Source of the DNA: Tubulanus polymorphus
Taxonomy: Eukaryota > Nemertea > Palaeonemertea > Tubulaniformes > Tubulanidae
Direction of reading: 5' to 3'
DNA: 64,000 nucleotides
Assembly (NCBI RefSeq): GCF_964204645.1
Contig: NC_134033.1
Span: 8,964,231 to 9,028,230, forward strand
The translations under genes and the position numbers were made by a program. The notes beneath the pieces are model-generated. The model ran no database searches, was not told the origin of the DNA, and saw nothing but the letters and a program-made list of their open reading frames with translations. Shown here piece after piece: positions 38,801-53,800 of this stretch. How positions within the stretch are numbered: position 1 is the stretch's first letter; each line of letters opens with the position of its first letter.

Positions 38801-41800
38801 AAGCGTGCTGAATTTTGAGAAAGGGTTTCGTTAAAATTTACATCAGGTTTTTCTCGCAAAATCTGAAAAGTGGTCAGGTTTTAAAATTCAATCAGAAAGC
38901 ATTGTCTCCTCTATGATTGGCTTAGCCGCAGAAGTCATCAGGTGTTAACGTGATTCCGTGGCATCGACAACTGTTTTATTTGCGAGTTTAATTTTAAGAT
39001 TCAAAATTGTATTTCACGATCGATTCCTGTGATACACCATTAGTCAATTTGGTTTTTGAGAGGAAGTTTAATTTGAACGGCTGAATCCTTGACAATTGTT
39101 CGGGAAAAATAGCTTTTTCTCAAATCGGATATATGACCTTGATATGCAAATTAGCCATGTGCACGAATTGCAAATTCAATAAAATTTTATTCTGCAAAAA
39201 AATGCTAAATCCAAATCAATTTTGCTTTATTGAGCAAAAAATTCAAATTCTTCGAATTCCATTTTATTTTATTCTACATTCAAATGTATTCACTAGACAA
39301 TTGGTTAAGATTGATCTGAGGTATTCGTTCGTGCCAGCCCCAGTGTCTCTGTTAGTACTGTTATACTTGTTAGGCTAAAACACAGCCAGTCTAATGAAAA
39401 CTTTGTCATTCAAACCTACCAGGGCAGGAGAACCGACCACATGTTTGAAGTTTTCTAGTAACACATTTTTGAAGTTTTCGAAGAAAATTTTGAAGATGCT
39501 TTAATCAATTATCTTGATCTTTCTGTATAACCCAAGGGCCCATCAGCAAAAGAAAGATTTGCCTAGGACAACAAATTAAACTTACATATTGCTTTTACGA
39601 ATTAAAGGACTATGTTTACCACGCACGCAACTTCCATAATCTTCAAAGCGATGAAGGCAGTCAGTAGGCCTATAGAGAGAAGAAGCGTGGCAGCCAGAGT
39701 GCCTCATTCTTGAATTGTTGGGCCTGCTTAGAGGTCGGGCACAACCCAGTTCATGTTTGAAAAACCATAGGTCTAAACATGGAAACCCGATTTCGGGTAG
39801 GCCTCACGTATGCAGTGATGTTGCACGCTTTTCAAGACCACATTAACACATTTTGTATACTGTTTTTAAGTCTATTTTTAAGACTTAATTAAAATTGGTT
39901 CAAAATTTAAGAGTAACGTTTGAACATCTCTGCGATAAGTGTTGCAAATCGAAAGCACGAAAATCAGCGGTTGGGCGAGCAGAGAGTTATCATGGCAGAT
40001 TTTTGATGAATGCCCTCATTTTTGTGGGCTGGGGCGTGAGAAAATTTGTTTAGTATTGCTGGGCTCAATGAATGAGCTACTAGCACGTGCCCATTTATTG
40101 TACTATACGTGTTGTCTTAAACTAAAGAGGAAATTATATTTGTCTCAATTTTACGGGCAAATCTGTTGAAGTAGGCCTATAGATTTATTTCAATATAATA
40201 GCCCTCTAGACAAATAGGCTATAGGTGTGGGTGGATCATGTTTCATTTGCTGAATAGAGAAATGTGAGTTTTGGGCTTTGATCTCATTAATTAGACAGGC
40301 TTGTTGGAAGCAATTTTTGATTGCCGCCAATTGCTAATTTTTTAGATATTCTAATATATTGCTGCTGTGAATTTACTTCAATTTCTTCAAAAACTTGGTA
40401 TTATACTGCTAGATGTAATGATATTGCCATAGGCCTATCAATCGCAATTCTTCTGAAAAAAGTATTGCGCAATAATTTCTGCTGCCCTTGTGTTCAGAAA
40501 CTGTAAATAACTGAGAAAATGTTCATTTCAGCAGGTCGCAGAGAATCACGGGAAATTTCTCAAATATTCGGTAGTGCAATGCAAAGCATTCATTTATTTC
40601 TTTTGTTTAAATGAATTTATGCTCTAATCCTTTATTAGAGGCACATTTGTGGAGAACTAACTGACTAACTGATTAAACTGATTGCATTGTTTAGACTGAT
40701 TTTTAAACAAGTTGCTCAATCCCAAATGTTTTTGTCAAATCTAAGCAGCTACTATAAATGTAATTAGATGTCACAGAGCTGCTGTCATCTTCAATCTTAC
40801 TGCATCAATTTTTTGGGGATATTTCTCTTAAACTTTTGAGCATACAGTGGTCATACCTCAACTTGGTCCTCAATGATGATCAGTAAAACTGTGCAGTAGT
40901 CCTATGAATAACCATCGCTATTTTAAAATGTATTGAAGGATTACCAATAAATCTTCTATAACTCATTTGAATCAGAGAAGAGTTCATTTTATAAACTAAA
41001 TCAATTTTAAAAATATGTTTCCATGCCTACCATTAAGAATTACGGTCATCCCTCGATTTAGCTGCCAACCTTCCCGATTTTGGCGGTAAATCTGGGTTTA
41101 GGTCAAGTCAATCAAATACCGACTATATCTGCTTAGGAAGATGTATCTGTTGTGATGATTTATGGCTGAGTAATTATTATTTAATTAAATGAAATCTATA
41201 TTAAAAACAACCTTTCAAAAACCTTTTACTCAACAAATATTTGGGCACATCACGAAAACAGGGCTAGATGTAGGAATCGTGTCACATGCAACATTTATGG
41301 TACATACTGCGATTTTAATCACAAATCGATTTGTAAATACATATTGCTATTGCACGCTTGCTCCTTGATATATCGCCAGAAATCATCGTCTTATTCCATC
41401 ACACGAAAAAAAAATGGTCAGCTGCGTTAATCCTTAGGCCTAAAGAATGGTTCTGAAAAAGAATTTGTAAATTTGCTCTTGTTTTGCACAAATTGTAACC
41501 ACTGGATATACAGAGCTGATGATTTGTCATTAGGAGGGAGATAGATGTTGGAATTGATATGGAAAGTTCCGTCCATCAGTCTTAGCCGTTTAAAAGTACT
41601 GGGAGAAAATGAGCAAAATTTCAATGAATTTTTCCCCATTCTATTAATTGGTGCTTGACCTTGTTTCTCAATGATGACATCCTAGTGACAACTCTTCAGG
41701 AGGGCATCACCAGTGTCATCCTTATCAAGAATTGTTCTGCTATGTGCTAGTGAGTCATAGGGAAAACCCATGTATATCATCAAATAAAGATGCTTACTAC

Positions 41801-44800
41801 ACACACAGTGCACCATGATTTCATTGTTATCAGCTGTTAACACGTTATTTCAAATCCTAGAACAAATCGATTTTTGTGCTCAAAAGTAAAATGTACTCAA
41901 TTGATCCTACTGGACCCATGGTCCTTTATTTCTTTTGCGATAGATCATCATTTTTCCTAGAATGGTCACATGCCTCCTATTTGTCTTTCCTTTCAGAGCT
42001 ATCGGTGCCATTTAAAAAAATATGTTTAATTACCTTACTGGAGGACCATTTGTATAGGATTGTACTAGGAGATAATGTTGGCCGTGGCGGTACGCTTGGG
42101 GCGGTTAATCAGGGTTTTTCCTGTACATTTGGATATGAATGTTCTGTTTTTCATGGAATCCTTGCAGTAGGTGAGGTTGGTGGTGAATCAGGGGCATAAA
42201 ATCGAGATATGGCTGTTTTTTCAAATCATCAAAATCATGGTTCGTCGGCATGGAAACACAATTGTTAGAATTTCAAAAATGGCTGATCGATCTTTTCTGC
42301 ATGAGAAAATGAAGACTTTTAGGCAATGCTTCAATACAGTGTAAAATGGAGAAAAAAAAGTTAGTTTATTCAGACTGTACAGTTTCGCTGGTCGTATTAA
42401 TACCAATTTAGGTAGGCCTATATGTGAAAAGAAAAAAATCGATATCACACGAACATACCGGGTAGATAGACATTAACCTTGAAGTGGTAATCAAAATCTT
42501 GCATTAAACTTCATTTAATAAAGCAGTTTCACCTTATTGTCTAAACAAAATGTGCCTCAAGTAAAGTTCTGAATGGTTCTTTTATATATTAACACTGGGT
42601 TGCCCAATATCTACGGAGCATAGATCTATGGTTGCGTGCATTTGAATTATCAACCATTAGTAGTATAAGCTTGAGCCATGGATTTGGGGAGCTCCATGGG
42701 TTTTGGGTGCCCTAGATTTTGACGTTACCGCATATTCAAATCTATTCTCTTTTTTATCGTATTGTTGGTTAAAACTTGACTATGGAGTTACAATATCTTG
42801 TAGGCTTGCGTTTCAGGAAATTGACTAATGTCAGGTCGTATTTGACACAAGCTTTCTTGTCTGTTTATGACCATATCATCAGAGAGTCGAGTCTCAATCA
42901 AGTGATCGACTGTGATGATTTTTTGATAAGGAAACTGATATCGGTGGCCATTGATGGGGTGACATTAATTTTAGCCCCAAAAAGGCTAATGCGTTCACTT
43001 TTTGAAAAGTTTTGGAAATGCCTTTGATTTGTATATTTTATGAATGTATCATACCATGCATCTGGAGCCCAAAGATTGGCCCGATCAGAATCAAGATGAC
43101 TGACAGGTAGCCATAATTTTCAGCCAAATCAGGACTTAAAGCTCATTTTTAACCCACTCAGGTGCAAATACCTAGTGCAATTTGGTAAACTGTTTATCTA
43201 CTGTATATAGATCTATGGGATCTAGTTTCATTGGGAAGTTTGAGAAAAATGCATGGCCAAAATTTCCCTTAATAAGATCGTTCATTGGAAATGTGCGGTC
43301 CCCAAAATAAGAAAAATGATTTTGATAATTTATTTTCTTTTATAGCGCAGTACTATAGAATAATTACTTCAGGTTTACAATGTTAACACAATATTATCAA
43401 GTCAATGAATGACACAGAAATATTGGAATAGTTAAAAAAGCACAATGATAATAAGGAAATGGGAAAAAGTTTATATCAATAACAAGATTTGTTTTAAGAT
43501 TTGATCCGTGTAAGATTAGATTTAATCTTATCTGGAATTGCATTCCAAAGACTTGGACCAGCAATCTTAATACCTTTCACCAAAATTGCGGTTTGATGTT
43601 GGCTTTACTAGAGGTAAGACATTATCCCATTCGCTGCGCATAACGTTTATCAGTGACACCTGTTTGTGAGACCTCATTCACCTATCAACTATTAGCAGTG
43701 AATACATGCATGTAAGACTATCTAGAGCTATTTTATTTCACTTATTAACTACAGATGGCGCCTGTGGCTGGTAACTGGCGCTGTTAGCCGGCTAGGCACA
43801 TTGTCAGACAAAGACAAAATTTGATGAAATTGCTTCTGGAAAGCATGTGATTATTGCAAAAACTATCTTCTTATATAATAATACCGAATTGTCGTACTGA
43901 CTGCTCCGTCATTACTGGACGTATCGCCTTTTCCTGGTGGTAGATCTCAACATGTTTTATCGCTTGGGCGTGGTTTCTGATGGAAATGTAGTCTGGAATT
44001 TATGTTGTGGGCCATTTACCAAATTTTTCGTAGTCTCTCCTACTGTTCACAGAGGGCGTATGGGTCTGCTGGCATACCCACTGACCTGAGTTGTCAGTTG
44101 ATACAATACGAGTTACTGTTGCCTTTATGTACGGGCTGCCGGGTCACTAAGCAGTTTTTCAAATGTAACGGATGATAGTAAATAAAAAAGCAATTAACCC
44201 ACTTACTTTAACCTATGAGGCACTGCTGCCGGTTCAAAGCAACAAACTCAACAACCACAGATCTTACACAGAGTGATTGTATTAGGCTGAGGCGTTAGCG
44301 TGTGTGACTAGCCAGGGTTCCTACAAATCAGTCATTCCAGAATTCAAGGACTTTTCAAGGAGAAAATTTCAAATTTTACGGAGTGTTTGCATCACTTTCA
44401 TATATCAATTACTGTCAACTACTAAAATCAGGACTGTTTTTCTCAGTAAACCATTTAATTCGGTGGAATCTGTGTAAATACTCGGCCTAGAGCCAAAAAA
44501 ATTGCCAATTTCTCAAAATTCAAGGAGTTTTCAAGGACTTTTGGGCGCTTTGCTCAAATTCAAGGATATTCAAGGACCTTGAAAAATATTGTTCCTTTAG
44601 AAGGAGTTTTCAAGGAATCAAGGAGTTGTAGGACCCCAGTAAACGTTTTTGTGGTTTATCTGGTACCAGCTGTACCCACAGGTTGAGATCTTCAGTACCG
44701 TGTATAATTCATACATTATGAAATGATCATATCGGTACTTTACATATTTCTTTGCTATCTATAGTTCTGTTATAACAGGCTTCCATGGGAAGATGAAATT

Positions 44801-47800
44801 TTCAGTAAGTGATTAAGGGACCGAGTACTCGGCTACAGGTCAAGTCGGTCCGAGATCCCATTGTCTCAACGAGCATGGGTGATTACAAAATACTCCTACT
44901 CAATTCACAAAAAAGTTGAAAGTGGTATGTTTAAAAATCACCCGTGGTTTCCACGGGCTATTCATACATCATGAAATGATCATACCAGTACTTAACATGT
45001 TTGTTTGGTATCTTTAGTTCTGTTTCGAGTGGGTTCAAATCTTCAGTACTGCGTACAATTCATACATTATGAAATGATCATATGGGTACTTTACATAGGC
45101 CTATTTGTTTCTATCTATAGTTCTATTACCTTGGGCCTCCATGGTACAAGAAATTTTCAGTATGTGATTAGGGGCCCCAGTATCCTAGGGCACAGGTCAA
45201 GTCGGTCCCGAGATCCCATATGGTCTCTATAGCCTCAGACACACTGGGCGATTTCTTCGGCCGACGAATTCAGTGGAGGTCGCCATTTTGCTATCACGTG
45301 AACCGTCGAAGAGCCGTGATTGGCTGGTTAATACTCTCGAGGTGACTGAGGTGACTGATCGGCGTACCCGGACACACTGGGTGATTCTCTCAGAATACAA
45401 CACGTTGGATTCGGGCGATTTTGTCGGCCGGCTAAATCGTCGAAGGCGATTGCCCGGACACACTGGGCGATTTTAATGGCGATTTCATCGGGCGACGAGA
45501 TCAGCCGACGAAATCGCCCAGTGTCGCCCGCTTATGGGCACGGGTGATCACACCACATAATAGGCCACTTTAAAATGCTCCTACTCAATTCGTATGCAAT
45601 GAACTAGTAAGAAGTTCTGTATGTTTAAAAATCACCCGTGGTTTCCACAGGCTTTCCACTAGTTATAATGAATAGTTCTTTGTGGTCTTAGTTATGACAT
45701 TATTGTGATAATCATGTTATGAAGAAACTCATTCATCCAAACTGAAATTTATTGTAAATGAATTGAATAAGCATTTCAACTAAAGAAGAGAAAATTGAAT
45801 TAACTGAAGACACTTTTCGAGATGACGAGTACTGTAAGAGCCAACAAGTAAGGAGTTTGCGTAATCCAGACCAGAACTGACTGAAGAGTAACTGTTTTAT
45901 AGTGTGAATACGGTAATTTGTGAGTGTATGTAATAATCCACCTGGTAGGGTCTTAGCTAGGAATAAATTTAGCTTGTCAAAAAATTATAGGCCTATCACC
46001 TTAGAATTGCTGGTCGTGGGACATAAATGTGCTGGAGCGGGGAAATTTGCTTTTTTAGCCATTTACATGCATTCTTAACAATTTTGGCTATGATTTTTTC
46101 ATTGATTTCCAGTACAATATTATCAATAGATTGTATCCAACAATTTACTAATGATTCCACTCAAACAATATTGGGAGGGGCCGAGAGTATTGATGTAGAC
46201 ATCCAGTTGTAAATATTTTGGCTGGCGATTTATCATTTGGCAGGTGACGACGATTGTGCCTGCTATTGATCAAAATACCAAAAGGCTGTAAGGAAATAAA
46301 TTATTTCCAGTTATTTTCAGCACATATAACATCCCTCTAGGGTTTATCACCTCAAGGAAAATTTGGTTGATCAGAAACAAGATCTGAGTTCTTAGGCCTC
46401 TAGCTTGAGACACTGGAAGATGAGTTTAATCACTATCCGGTGCGACATTACTTAACACCAGTGAAATGCCACGGATTAATGGTGATGATGGTAAAAAGAA
46501 TGTTAGCTATATGTTCATGAGATCTCAAAATTTCACTGAGAAGAAGTAACTCAGAGCTGCCAACGCATTTTTTATTGTTCTATAATTTCTATAGTTTTCC
46601 CGTTATCCCAGGAAACATTATCACTGGTTTTTAAACTATTGGCTTAAAACAGTCGGCAATTTTTTGGTAGCGTTAAGGAATAAGTAATCGATATATATTT
46701 TGCATGAACGATATAATAAGGCAAGTGAACATTGTGGCGCTAGCAGTCAGTACTTAATTTTCCCACACATTAAGTAAGTTAGATTTCCTGAATATTTTCT
46801 GTGAATTTAACGAAACTTTCATTCAAGATGCATCTCTCTCCTCCTCGGCGCAAGATAAGTGCTTGATTTGATTAAGGTTAAAAATCTTAGATCTTTGCCT
46901 AGCCTGGAAAATGGGAACCTCTGTCCCTAGAAATTAATACTTGATATTTTAGGTCTTGGCAGCTCTGCAAACTCATCATCGAAATATATTGGTACTTTCA
47001 GCCACTTCAAACCATTCCAAAGCACTCTTTGTTTTCTAGGCCCCCTACATGTTCTTCAAATTATAATATCAGCTTCATGGCACATGGGCCTCTTGTATTT
47101 ATTTGACATTAAATACACATGTATCATAGAAATCAGATGCTACTTTGCATGGCAAAACTCTTATTTCTGATTATGAAGCATTTATCTTTGTCCTTTGGAC
47201 CTGTGCCTACATATATTCACAATCAAACGTCAGTGATTTAGGATTTTTGTTGCATGCCGTAGCAGGGTTCGTAGCGGGCCTTGAAATCCTTGAATAGCCT
47301 TAGATTGTCAAAAAGGAAATTGAAGGCCTTAAATAGCCTTGAATTCAGCATTTTGGTCTTGAAAATTGATTTTAGGACCTTGAATTTCGATAAAGTTGCA
47401 GATCTGTAGATTTATGATTTATCTTTTTTGTATTGATGGAAATTTTGATAAGAGCGTGACGATGTCTACTGCATGGTATATAAATCGTATTGATTTCTTT
47501 TTTTATCCTTGGAGACCTATGTTGTACAGTAGGTGTCTATTTGAGTTATTGGAGAAAGCCCACTACTTTGTATGATCTACGAGCAATTATCTAAACGTGC
47601 TGGAGCGGGGAAATAATAGATAATAATTTAGATACTTGCTCCTAGGTATGATGAATCATTCAGTTGTGTGTGATTATTGCATGTATAGCGCTTTTCACAG
47701 AGATGATGTCAATCGACTTGGACCACGGATCTCCTCTGAAATCCCGCCAAAAACATCTGGTTGAAAAAAGTTGTGTTTTCATCATATTTAATAAAGAATT

Positions 47801-50800
47801 AAGAAATTAAGAAAATTTTCTTTGACATTTCCATCTTAATAGTTTGAAAAATGTAAGTTTTCTCCCATCATTTGAATTCAACCCAATACAGGTTTCACCT
47901 TATTTTTTCTGTTATATTTCCAAGATTTTATGTGGAAAATCTGTACTTCAACTAATTAAAAAGTCACTTGTGTAGGCATTCGTTCATTCGCTCAAAATTA
48001 AAATAATCAAATTTCGTAAAGTTGCTGTAGTTGGCTGTGTCGGTAAATATCAGTGAATTCGGGTCAGCAATGGTATAATGAACCCTGTTAAAGCTGTTTT
48101 GATTGTTTTTGAATGGATGAAGCAAGGAAATATTGTGGTAAAAATGTTTTTCATGGGGGCAAAAAGCCTTGAATGTGCTTCTCAAATAGCCTTGAGTTTT
48201 GGTTGGTCTTTAGGCTATGAACCCTGAGTAGGCCACAGTTATCTAATATGTTGCAGATCGGTTATCCTGTGATGTATGTATTCTTTGAAATCGGTTTTCT
48301 TTTTGAACTGAATTTTGGATTGTCTAAGATAGGTTTTTGTAGAATTTCGGTGATGATTTAGTTGGGATCAGATTTAGTTGAAAAACTTGCCATGATTTTG
48401 GTCTTAGATGTTTGTAGTAGTTGGTTGTTATTATGGTTTTTTGGTAGTTTGTTATGACCAATGCTTCAAATACCTATTCCAGCCTGGGCAAAGGTACTTT
48501 TTGCAGAGTGTAATTGATTAGTGTTTTCCAGTGCGTTGGTTTCAGAGTATGGTAAATAATTATCTTAAATGCTGTGTTTGTCCAACATACATCAATAAGT
48601 CAGATGTGGGGCAGGCCCTAAGCCTCTGGAATCTATTTCCTAGTATTTCTGTTATCATTATAGTTACTGAAAGAGAAAATACCTGAATTTTAAGCAAGCT
48701 CAAATGAATACCTTCGATCTTTCTGCGTATTTTCTTCTTTCCATGATTTCAATGCAAGACATATTTTTCAATCTGGCATGAAATGACTTGTGATCTATAA
48801 TAATGTCCTAATTTAGTCTACCATTTAGAGTTTTTTTGTCAGTATTGTTTTGTAGTTATTTTTACCCACGTACTTTTCAATAACCATGTATGATTTACAT
48901 GAGAAAATTCTGCACTGTAATACTATGTATCATAAACAGGATTTAGTCTTGCCTTATGTTGGAAATTTTGAGAAATGCTTTTAAGGGAACACACATACTG
49001 TTTTTAGTGAAATCGAGTTGAATATTGCAGTTGGGATTAGAATTATCTTCATTTTAGAATAACCTGGGATTTCACTTTTATAAAAAGGATTGTTGTTTAG
49101 CAATGTCAAAAAAACAGGACAAATCATCTGAATCAACTCAAAACCATTCAGCTCGGCGGTCTTTAACTTTAATGCGTGGTGCTGTGGCTTTTTTAATGTC
49201 TCGTAAGTATGAGTAAAAATTCACAGAAAAAATAAGCATGTTCTCTCCCTATTTTAAAACCTGTCATAGTAGAAATTCATACTTTAATAGAAATGGCATT
49301 TGCCACTTGGCTTATTTATCTTGTAGCTAATTGCAGTTATGTACCAGTAGCGAGGTATCTCATAATTGCGACATATTTTCCTGTAGGCCTATTGTGCTTA
49401 GCTATCTTGATATTGTGTAATTTCAGTACTAAGCAATCTGCCAAAGCTCAAGGTTAAACCCATCCCACCCAAACTTTGCTTTATTTCCTCATTTCAAAGG
49501 GATAATACTGATATAGGTCTAGTTTGTGATAAGCATGCATTTTGCCTTTGGACTAGACTTATCACTTTCATCTTATCACTAATAAAACATGTCCACCCTA
49601 TACTTGAGTGCTGAAGATCAAGTGGGGTTATACACCAATGTACTTGCTACTTGTATTGTCAGATTCAACTGAATTTGACGCCAATTCTTTATGTCTTATA
49701 AACATTTTAGAGAAATAACTTAAATGATATAGTGAATATTTGAATTTTCTGACTTAAGGAATAGAGTTTTCTTGAAAGCAACATCCACTTCGTACGTCAG
49801 TAAGTTTTTACTGTCATCTTTATCATCAGGGATAACTAAGAACTCTTGTAGTCCCTGTACTATACCCGTCAGAGACGTCGTTTTGGAATACATTGAAAAA
49901 GTCTTCTGAGTCGCTAGGTGGAATTGTGGTTAGGAGCCACTCTACATTGTTAAATGATTTTAGTCAGCATGTATCATTGAATCGGCAGTAGAATTAAAAT
50001 CATAGCGTCAATCATTGGAGAAATAGCTCACTTGTGAAAATCTAAGGGAATGGAAAAATCGAGAGGTGGAAATGAAATCAATAATAATCCAGCATTAAAC
50101 AAGTTTTCAGCTGGTATTTCCGCAAAAGGCAAGAGAAACCAGGTTGATGATACTTCTGAGAAATGCAAAAATGAGGTGGTTGCCGCGCGTCAGCGTGACT
50201 CTGAGCGATTCATCAGTCAAGGGGATGAGGAAGATGAAACTGGTCCGATACATCGTCGCGGTCCATCGCGCAGCATCACTAGTTTACATATCAGTCATAA
50301 CAGTGGGGAGACTGGCACATTTCCACAGCACTATCACCGGCATCGGCGCGTTTCTTCAGCTGGGTTTTTACCACTTTGGCGTGCGCCACATAGTACTCGC
50401 CAACAACGCCGTCGGTCTTCAGGTCATGCTCATCATCTACGTAAGGTTATCTTTTTAATCTATTCACACACTCATTACCATCCTATTTGTCTTCTACTCA
50501 GGAGTCTGCAACTTTTGACAATATTTAAAACGTTCATCGTTGGACATCACTTAATGTAGAATCCGATTGAAAATGAGGATGATTGGATTCATATTTCTAC
50601 CTCCAAGGGCTCACATGAAAAATATTATTAACAGTCTAGAGGCCGCGATTGTCCTCCATTTTTTTTTTCAAACTTGCAGGTATGCCAATAGCTCATTGTT
50701 CGTCGGAGTTGGCTACAGAAACACCTTTTAAAATTGTTGCTACTGGGGTGCACAATGGAATATGGCCTGCTTCTATTTGATCTCAGTAATTATGGGGAGA

Positions 50801-53800
50801 CACCAATTGAATATGCTCAGTCGCCTAGTTATAGCCTAGTTCGTTCCTATTATCGAATGGCAAATCCAATTCATTATTCATTCAGAGAATGTACATTTTG
50901 TCCTACAACTCTCATATTCCATATGAGAATTTTAGGTAACATCATATATGAACATATTTTCCCATGAAAATGTCAAGATGGCTGACTGGTGGCCACCTTT
51001 GATTCCAAAAATGTAAAAAAACATAATCTATTCTAATACCTGACAATATGCCAAATAGGCTAACTGCATAAAATATAACAATATATATGTTGGACTTTGT
51101 TTTGGGAGGTTGATGTTGGTGTCTTGTTTTAGTGCGTTAATCAGAGATGCTAGTTTTCCGAAAAAATATCCAGAATTCCGGAAATTTAGGATCGCCGATG
51201 TCAATTCCGGAAATTGGGTGAGAATTCCTCGTGGCGACCAGTAATGGCACGGACCGTAAAAGCGTTCGTTTGCTTGTACTCGTCGTGGCTTCTGTGTTAT
51301 TTTATCTTGGTCTCTGTTTCCGAGGACGTTCTGCTACAATGTATATATGTGTGCTTGTTGTGGTATTTGTGCGTGCGTAGGTGGCGGAGCGCCACTGTTG
51401 TGACGCCATTTCCAATTAAAAGTCAATTATCTTTACGCGTCGTTGTACATCGTCCCGCTGACGGCCAACAATGTGAAGATGCACGTGGTAATAATTAAGA
51501 TGATATCTTATAAATATCATCTTAATTATTACCACGTGCGTGCTATGTCCTGAGGCACGCAGCTTTGTAACTTTCTAACAGCCTGCAGCTGTCAAGCGGG
51601 ACGGTCTGCAAAATGAGCCCGCACGGAAAGATTGTCAGTCGGGAGTCGGCCGATATAAAGGCAATTGACAGCGGTATGAAAAATAAATTTAACTGGCACT
51701 GGCTAGAGTGTAAGTAACAGGGACTACTTATCGAACTACATTTGTAAGTTAGACTTAGGTGGTGTGGCGTACTGCGTCGTTTGTAAAGACCAGGTCAAAT
51801 ACGGTAGTGGCGGGAAAAAAGATATTCTTGGTCACCCGGATAGCGCGCGGCATAAGCAGCGAGGGATGTGAAGCACAACGAATGCCTGCCGTCGTATTTT
51901 CAGATACCCAGATCGCTCTAGAACGCATTTCCGGCGATGCAAAAACGCAAAAAGACCCCCGTTCTAAATTCCGGAATTTTGGTACTTTGGCCCTAGCATC
52001 TCTGGTTAATATGCTTCATGTATTTTTATACGAACCTTCTGTACCAAATATCAAGCCCATCCGAATATTGTTGCATTACAATTTCCCTTCCTGTTTCAAG
52101 TTTTGTTGTCATATTCTATGGCATCATAGGACACTTAACCAAAATATGTTTATTTTTGTGGTACACATTGAGAAAAAAAAATTCTCTTATTCAAACTAGT
52201 CACATTGGGACAATAAAGGTGTGTTTTATTTGGACACGTTGGATCAAAAATATTAACTTTTTTTTATCACTTTGGGATCGTCGGACAATTTCGGCCAAAA
52301 ATGTCTGTTTTTGATGGACTGTATTGAATGTCAGATGCATTGGACCTGTAGGATGAAATGATCCACATGTACCAAAAAGAATGTTTTACAGCAATGTAAG
52401 AATTATTTACCAGAAATTTTGCGGTAATAGATGAGCAAGGTCTTGCCTTGCTTACTCTTTAAATTCCTCTTTCAAAATTTCTGATTTGAAACAACAAGCA
52501 CCATTTACAACCACTCACTTTATTACCATTTAGACGCTGACTGAATTGTATAGGGAATGAAATCCAACGTAGACAGTAAATGGAGTAGAATTTGAGGCAC
52601 ACTGAGCCTCAATGCCATTGTAACTCTCATTTATGGGGTGCCTTGTGGGACATTATCTCAAGATTTAATCCATGTTGACTTTTCTTAAATTATATGTTGA
52701 TAATACAAAGCCTTATAAATGTTGAATTTATCTCAATGCTGATTTCATTTCTAAACCACTGTTGAGATCTTTCTAAATTCACTGTTGAGAATTTTTCAAA
52801 ACCACTGCTGAGAATTTTGTAAATTCACTGTCAAGATTTATTTTTATATATGTCGAGATTTTTCTATTTCTATGTCGAGATTTTTCTATTGCTATGTCAA
52901 TATTTTGTTATGTCGAGATTATTTTTTCCACACGGTGCCCCATACTTATTGTACTATAATTTAACCACCATGTATCAAATAATTTCGTATTAAGCTTCAC
53001 AACTAAGAACTGTACAATAGTTACTTATGATTATGATTAGTTAACAGGTATCTGTGAAAAGACGTTGGCTTAGGCCTATAACTTTTTTTTAGAAAGGTGC
53101 CTCTCGATCCTCAAATTCGACCCAGGTCTCACCTTTCCTAGCTGCAATTAGCGACTAAACAAAGAATATACATTCGCATAATATATTTGTGAAAATTGTA
53201 GGCCTATACATTTTATGAACAATATATGTGGTTACAATGTTTGAAATTGATATTCAGAAGTAAATATCATTAAGGTAGAGAGCAAATATCATGCATCCAT
53301 TTGGGTTGTTTGCTTTATGAGTAATTAAACACATTGGCCCTAGTAAACTATATTTAACACTGTAAAGCATTCTAGAACTTGCCTGGGCTAGATCTTGCTT
53401 TGATTATCCAAATGTTTCCCTTAAAATGGTTCCAAAACACATTAGCTACTTTTGAATATTCAACCGATATTGTGCCTCTTTTCACTTCTCATGCTTGCAC
53501 ATCTGATAATGTGTAGTTGTAAGAAATCTCAGCATTCTATACTCATCTTTTAAGAATATTGTGAGAAAATTATGATCTAGATTATGAGATGTGAGGATCC
53601 AGTTACAGAATCATGAGTTAACATTGACTCAGTCAAGATTGTTGTTTCTAGTTATTTAAACCTAAACTCTGTGATAGGGTTCTTAATTAAAAGTTGTGTA
53701 AATACTAGTAACCCATGATATGCATGATTGTCAATTTCTACATTATTCATTTAAATTAAATGTACGTGTACTGTGACTAAAACCCTGAGTGAACCTCAAT

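Larger units (their letters stand above)
51141..52005 (+). mobile_element. Non-autonomous DNA transposon with TTAA flanks
   Basis: TCAGAGATGCTAG faces CTAGCATCTCTGG, and both ends are bordered by TTAA (51137-51140, 52006-52009). It is GC-rich and carries a zinc-finger remnant. TTAA duplication would fit piggyBac or Kolobok types, while the finger resembles hAT-associated proteins, so the superfamily is open. Confidence 0.7.

Noticed and set aside
45227-45476. Overlapping frames on both strands
   Set aside because: They lie within the inverted-repeat MITE and the GC-rich ends keep frames open by chance.
49075-49087. TATA-like TTTTATAAAAAGG before the ATG at 49103
   Set aside because: A start about 30 bases downstream would fall after the ATG, and an intron acceptor ends at 49100.
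51759-52199. 146-codon plus-strand frame
   Set aside because: It crosses the right end of the DNA transposon; the protein-like finger lies in a different frame.
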